Assembly: GCF_003050865.1 (NCBI RefSeq)
Contig: NZ_QAOK01000013.1
Span: forward strand, 1 to 64,000
From: Nitrosospira multiformis
GTDB taxonomy: Bacteria; Pseudomonadota; Gammaproteobacteria; Burkholderiales; Nitrosomonadaceae
Length of the DNA stretch: 64,000 bases
Reading direction: 5' to 3'
The notes below the pieces were generated by a model. It worked only from the letters and a program-made list of their open reading frames with translations, was not told the DNA's origin and made no database searches. Positions 59,647 through 64,000 of the stretch are shown here, piece after piece. How positions within the stretch are numbered: position 1 is the first letter of the stretch; every line of letters starts with the position of its first letter. The position numbers and the translations under genes were made by a program.

Positions 59647-62600
59647 ATGAAAGCACTGCTTGATTTATTCAAACAGGTTACCCAGAAAGAAGAGTTCGAT
59701 TCGATCAAGATCGGTCTGGCTTCTCCCGAGAAAATACGTTCCTGGTCCTATGGTGAGGTGAAGAAGCCGGAAACCATCAATTATCGTACGTTCAAGCCCG
59801 AGCGAGACGGCCTGTTCTGTGCAAAAATATTCGGTCCGGTAAAGGATTACGAGTGCCTTTGCGGAAAGTACAAGCGTTTGAAACATCGCGGCGTGATCTG
59901 CGAGAAATGTGGTGTCGAGGTCACGTTATCCAAAGTGCGGCGCGAACGCATGGGTCATATCGAACTGGCATCCCCGGTGGCGCACATCTGGTTCCTGAAA
60001 TCCCTGCCATCCAGGTTGGGGATGGTGCTGGATATGACTTTGCGCGACATAGAGCGGGTGCTCTATTTCGAGGCGTATGTAGTAACGGATCCGGGCCTGA
60101 CGCCTCTCCAGCGATGCCAGTTGCTGACAGATGACGATTACCGGGCCAAAACCGAGGAATACGGGGATGATTTCCGTGCCAGTATGGGGGCGGAAGGTAT
60201 TCGTGATCTATTGAATACCCTGAATATTCGTGTAGAAATCGATAATCTTCGCCGCGAAATGGGAACGACTGGCTCCGAAACGAAGATGAAGAAGATTTCG
60301 AAGCGCCTGAAAGTGTTGGAGGCATTCAGCAAATCCGGCATCAAACCGGAATGGATGATTCTGGCCGTGCTACCCGTGCTGCCTCCCGAACTGCGGCCAT
60401 TGGTGCCGCTGGATGGAGGACGTTTTGCGACTTCCGATCTCAACGATTTGTATCGTCGTGTCATTAACCGCAATAACCGGTTGAAACGTTTGCTCGAACT
60501 GAAGGCGCCGGAAATTATCGTGCGCAACGAGAAGCGCATGCTGCAGGAAGCGGTGGATTCACTACTGGATAACGGCCGTCGCGGCAAAGCCATGACGGGC
60601 GCCAACAAACGCCCGCTGAAATCGCTTGCGGACATGATCAAGGGCAAGGGCGGGCGCTTCCGCCAGAACTTGCTTGGGAAACGCGTGGATTATTCCGGAC
60701 GGTCGGTCATTGTAGTGGGACCGCAGCTCAAGCTGCACCAGTGCGGTTTGCCCAAGAAAATGGCCCTGGAATTATTCAAACCCTTTATCTTCAACAAGCT
60801 GGAGATAATGGGTATCGCGAGCACGATAAAGGCTGCGAAACGTGAGGTCGAAAACGAAAGCCCGATCGTGTGGGACATCCTGGAAGATGTCATTCGTGAG
60901 CATCCTGTAATGCTGAACCGGGCACCGACCTTGCATCGGCTGGGTATTCAGGCGTTTGAGCCGGTCCTGATAGAAGGCAAGGCCATCCAACTGCATCCGT
61001 TGGTATGTGCCGCTTTCAACGCGGACTTTGACGGCGATCAGATGGCGGTCCACGTGCCGCTTTCGCTGGAAGCGCAAATGGAGTGCCGCACGCTGATGAT
61101 GTCGACCAACAACGTCTTGTCGCCCGCTAACGGGGAACCCATTATCGTGCCATCACAGGACATCGTGCTGGGACTGTACTCCACCACGCGCGAGAAGGTC
61201 AATGCGCGGGGTGAGGGTATGTATTTCGCCAATATCAGCGAAGTTTCCCGCGCGTACGAGAACCGCGTTATCGAGCTGAATGCACGGATTTCCGTAAGGA
61301 TCCCCGAATACGAATTGGTTGCGGATGGAGAGCGGCGCGAGAAGATCACGCGGTATGAAACCACGGTAGGACGCGCATTGTTATCAGAGATTCTCCCTGC
61401 CGGGCTGCCTTTCCCGTTGATCAACAAGGTGCTCAAGAAAAAAGAAATCTCCAAGCTCATCAATGCAAGCTTCCGCCGCTGCGGCCTGCGCGAAACCGTG
61501 ATTTTTGCCGATAAGCTGATGTATGCCGGTTTCAGCTATGCGACGCGCGCCGGGATTTCGATCTGCCTGGACGATATGCTTACCCCCGTGCAGAAGGATG
61601 CAATCATCAGTGCCTCCGAAAAGGAAGTGCAGGAGATCGAGCTTCAGTATACGTCCGGTCTTGTCACCCAGGGTGAACGTTACAACAAGGTCGTGGACAT
61701 ATGGGGCCGCGCAGGTGACCAGGTTGCAAAGGCAATGATGGACCAGCTCGGAGTCGAGCCGATCATAGATCCGGAAACCGGAGCCGCTAAAACGGGCGAG
61801 TCAGGAAAGCCCTTGATTCAGGAATCGTTCAATTCCATCTATATGATGGCGGATTCAGGCGCTCGCGGTTCTGCTGCTCAGATCCGTCAATTGGCAGGAA
61901 TGCGGGGCCTGATGGCCAAGCCGGATGGTTCAATCATCGAAACGCCCATCACGGCTAATTTCCGCGAAGGATTGAACGTCTTGCAGTACTTTATTTCCAC
62001 TCACGGTGCGCGCAAGGGCTTGGCCGATACGGCGCTGAAGACGGCTAACTCAGGCTATCTTACCCGCCGGCTTGTCGATGTGACACAGGATCTGGTCGTA
62101 ACCCAGGAGGACTGTGGCACCAGCAATGGCGTGGTGATGAAGGCATTGGTCGAAGGTGGCGAGGTCATCGAAGCATTGCGCGAACGTATCCTCGGCCGTG
62201 TAGTGGTCAATGAGATTATCAATCCGGAGCATCAGGCCGTGATTTACCCGGCAGGCATGCTGCTGGATGAAAATGCAGTGGATGCCATTGAGATGCTGGG
62301 TATAGATGAAGTGAAGGTCCGCACCCCGCTTACCTGTGAAACCCGCTATGGCCTGTGTGCCAAATGTTATGGACGCGACCTGGGACGCGGCACACCGGTC
62401 AATGTTGGCGAAGCAGTGGGCGTGATCGCCGCTCAGTCGATCGGTGAGCCTGGCACTCAGTTGACCATGCGCACTTTCCATATCGGAGGGGCGGCTTCCC
62501 GAACAGCGGTCGCAAGCCAGGTCGAGAGCAAATCCAACGGTGTTGTGCGGTATTCACCGAGCATGCGCTATGTGACCAATGCACGTAATGAACTGATCGC

Positions 62601-63873
62601 GATTTCCCGCAGCGGCGAAGTGGTGATTCAGGATGACAACGGGCGTGAGCGGGAACGGCACAAGGCGCCGTACGGCGCGACCTTGCTGATTCGTGACGGA
62701 GAAGTCGTGAAAGCTGGGCAGGTGCTGGCGGCCTGGGATCCGCACACGCGTCCAATCATTACTGAATACTCTGGCAAGGTCCGCTTCGAGAACGTGGAAG
62801 AAGGCGTGACCGTGGCCAAGCAGATAGATGAAGTAACCGGTTTGTCCACGCTGGTGGTGATCGATCCGAAGCGCCGTGGGGTGGTGCAAACGAAGGGATT
62901 GCGCCCGATGGTGAAGCTCCTGGATGACGAGGGCAAGGAGGTGCTGGCGGGCAGTAATTTACCGGTTCACATCACCTTCCAGGTGGGTTCCATCATCACT
63001 GTCCGGGATGGGCAGCAGGTCAGCGTCGGTGAGGTTCTCGCGCGTATTCCGCAGGAAAGTTCGAAAACGCGGGACATTACTGGTGGCCTGCCTCGCGTTG
63101 CGGAATTGTTCGAAGCGCGTTCCCCAAAGGATGCGGGCGTACTGGCAGAAGTCACCGGAATCGTGTCCTTCGGCAAGGATACCAAGGGCAAGCAACGGCT
63201 GGTCATCACGGATCTGGATGGAGTGTCGCACGAATATCTCATTCCCAAGGACAAGCACGTGACTGCTCACGATGGGCAGGTGGTGAACAAAGGAGAAAGT
63301 ATCGTCGACGGTCCTGCCGATCCACACGATATTCTCCGTCTCCTGGGGGTGGAAGCGCTGGCGCGCTATATTACCGACGAGGTGCAGGATGTGTACCGCT
63401 TGCAGGGCGTCAAGATCAACGACAAGCACATCGAGGTGATAGTGCGCCAGATGCTGCGCCGTGTGCAGATTGTGGATTCCGGCGATACGCGCTTCATTCC
63501 GGGTGAACAGGTTGAACGCGCCGAAATGCTTGCGGAAAACGAACAGATTGAATTAGAGGACAAGAAGCCGGCAACCTATGAATATATGCTGCTCGGCATC
63601 ACTAAAGCCTCACTTTCCACCGACTCGTTCATTTCCGCGGCCTCGTTCCAGGAGACTACACGAGTGCTGACCGAAGCGGCGATCATGGGCAAGAAGGATG
63701 ACCTGCGGGGGCTGAAAGAAAATGTTATTGTAGGACGCCTTATTCCCGCAGGTACAGGTTTGGCCTTTCACAATACCCGCAAGAAGCAGCGCCTCATGCT
63801 GGATACCGGCGAAGCGTCTCCTTTGAGTGAGGAAGAGACAGGAGAAATTAGAAACAGTGGATACGCTGTCTGA
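59647..63873 (+). CDS. rpoC: RNA polymerase beta' subunit
   Basis: 1408 residues. Seen: N-terminal zinc finger [20 protein letters not shown], active-site [15 protein letters not shown], trigger-loop region and the second zinc site [13 protein letters not shown] with [39 protein letters not shown]. Spacer from rpoB holds a 13-base direct repeat GATAATTTTTTGC (59574-59586, 59606-59618). Confidence 0.98.
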   Translation: MKALLDLFKQVTQKEEFDSIKIGLASPEKIRSWSYGEVKKPETINYRTFKPERDGLFCAKIFGPVKDYECLCGKYKRLKHRGVICEKCGVEVTLSKVRRERMGHIELASPVAHIWFLKSLPSRLGMVLDMTLRDIERVLYFEAYVVTDPGLTPLQRCQLLTDDDYRAKTEEYGDDFRASMGAEGIRDLLNTLNIRVEIDNLRREMGTTGSETKMKKISKRLKVLEAFSKSGIKPEWMILAVLPVLPPELRPLVPLDGGRFATSDLNDLYRRVINRNNRLKRLLELKAPEIIVRNEKRMLQEAVDSLLDNGRRGKAMTGANKRPLKSLADMIKGKGGRFRQNLLGKRVDYSGRSVIVVGPQLKLHQCGLPKKMALELFKPFIFNKLEIMGIASTIKAAKREVENESPIVWDILEDVIREHPVMLNRAPTLHRLGIQAFEPVLIEGKAIQLHPLVCAAFNADFDGDQMAVHVPLSLEAQMECRTLMMSTNNVLSPANGEPIIVPSQDIVLGLYSTTREKVNARGEGMYFANISEVSRAYENRVIELNARISVRIPEYELVADGERREKITRYETTVGRALLSEILPAGLPFPLINKVLKKKEISKLINASFRRCGLRETVIFADKLMYAGFSYATRAGISICLDDMLTPVQKDAIISASEKEVQEIELQYTSGLVTQGERYNKVVDIWGRAGDQVAKAMMDQLGVEPIIDPETGAAKTGESGKPLIQESFNSIYMMADSGARGSAAQIRQLAGMRGLMAKPDGSIIETPITANFREGLNVLQYFISTHGARKGLADTALKTANSGYLTRRLVDVTQDLVVTQEDCGTSNGVVMKALVEGGEVIEALRERILGRVVVNEIINPEHQAVIYPAGMLLDENAVDAIEMLGIDEVKVRTPLTCETRYGLCAKCYGRDLGRGTPVNVGEAVGVIAAQSIGEPGTQLTMRTFHIGGAASRTAVASQVESKSNGVVRYSPSMRYVTNARNELIAISRSGEVVIQDDNGRERERHKAPYGATLLIRDGEVVKAGQVLAAWDPHTRPIITEYSGKVRFENVEEGVTVAKQIDEVTGLSTLVVIDPKRRGVVQTKGLRPMVKLLDDEGKEVLAGSNLPVHITFQVGSIITVRDGQQVSVGEVLARIPQESSKTRDITGGLPRVAELFEARSPKDAGVLAEVTGIVSFGKDTKGKQRLVITDLDGVSHEYLIPKDKHVTAHDGQVVNKGESIVDGPADPHDILRLLGVEALARYITDEVQDVYRLQGVKINDKHIEVIVRQMLRRVQIVDSGDTRFIPGEQVERAEMLAENEQIELEDKKPATYEYMLLGITKASLSTDSFISAASFQETTRVLTEAAIMGKKDDLRGLKENVIVGRLIPAGTGLAFHNTRKKQRLMLDTGEASPLSEEETGEIRNSGYAV

Positions 63874-63959
63874 AAACAGGGGCAATGGAAGCTCGCGAGT
63901 CTCATCCTGCTCACTGGCAATGCTGGCATATAGCCTCTGGTATCTGACGGAATTGAATC

Positions 63960-64000
63960 ATGCCCATCGATATTAATGCCATCATTGCCGAAACTCGCGG
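63960..64000 (+). CDS. 5' end of an unidentified gene, cut by the window edge
   Basis: ATG 63960 opens MPIDINAIIAETR before the window ends; the only ribosome site is a weak GGAA. rpsL, whose product starts MPTINQLVRKPR, is the usual gene after rpoC and this is not it. The gene could be a short insertion before rpsL or an unrelated frame. Confidence 0.35.
   Translation, partial: MPIDINAIIAETR

Overview
The window reads as a chromosomal segment of a betaproteobacterium, most likely an ammonia oxidiser of the Nitrosomonadaceae (Nitrosospira-like). This is inference from the gene set, protein style and moderately GC-rich composition: a FdI-type 7Fe ferredoxin, PPi-dependent phosphofructokinase beside an H+-pumping pyrophosphatase, a glycogen cluster, HAF-repeat protein with a PEP-CTERM-like tail, and betaproteobacterial RpoB/RpoC. 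No ammonia-oxidation gene lies in the window, so the genus is not proven.

Layout. 1-3.4 kb: housekeeping genes (rsgA, pterin dehydratase, M48 membrane protease, orn). 3.4-14.2 kb: glycogen metabolism (glgP; then glgA and glgB on the minus strand; glgC and a GH57 glucanase on plus), with a TnpB remnant and a 74-residue orphan gene between glgB and glgC. 14.2-14.6 kb: a 425-bp MITE-like element sitting exactly at the GH57 stop codon. 14.9-21.6 kb: 7Fe ferredoxin and an AddB/AddA-type nuclease-helicase pair. 21.8-25.7 kb: lytic transglycosylase with a 12-bp repeat array, a two-component pair whose kinase carries a recent internal duplication, and a small lipoprotein. 26-29.8 kb: a ferric-iron ABC transporter (fbpABC) under a textbook Fur box. 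29.9-34.2 kb: small proteins, two SDR enzymes, an AI-2E-type permease and an HbpS/GlcG-like protein. 34.3-41.5 kb: hppA, pfp, adk and valS, all on minus. 42-49.5 kb: HAF/PEP-CTERM-like protein, holC-pepA, a DNA-alkyltransferase-xerD pair, OmpA-like lipoprotein, YbaN and an FKBP. 49.6-63.9 kb: the conserved tRNA-Tyr/Gly/Thr-tuf-tRNA-Trp-secE-nusG-rplKAJL-rpoBC block.

How it fits together. The glycogen genes form a complete make-and-break cycle (GlgC supplies ADP-glucose, GlgA and GlgB build polymer, GlgP and the GH57 enzyme degrade or remodel it). HppA and PPi-PFK sit side by side and both use pyrophosphate, which glgC, tRNA charging and nucleotide synthesis release; this suggests a PPi-based energy economy suited to a low-energy autotroph. 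The most unusual points are an adk gene with no ATG/GTG/TTG able to start an intact protein, the MITE with a 4-bp target duplication, a pair of ~100-bp dispersed repeats in opposite orientation 16 kb apart, and the duplicated sensor domain. I saw no CRISPR array, prophage or clear defence island; the window is largely core genome with small accessory insertions.
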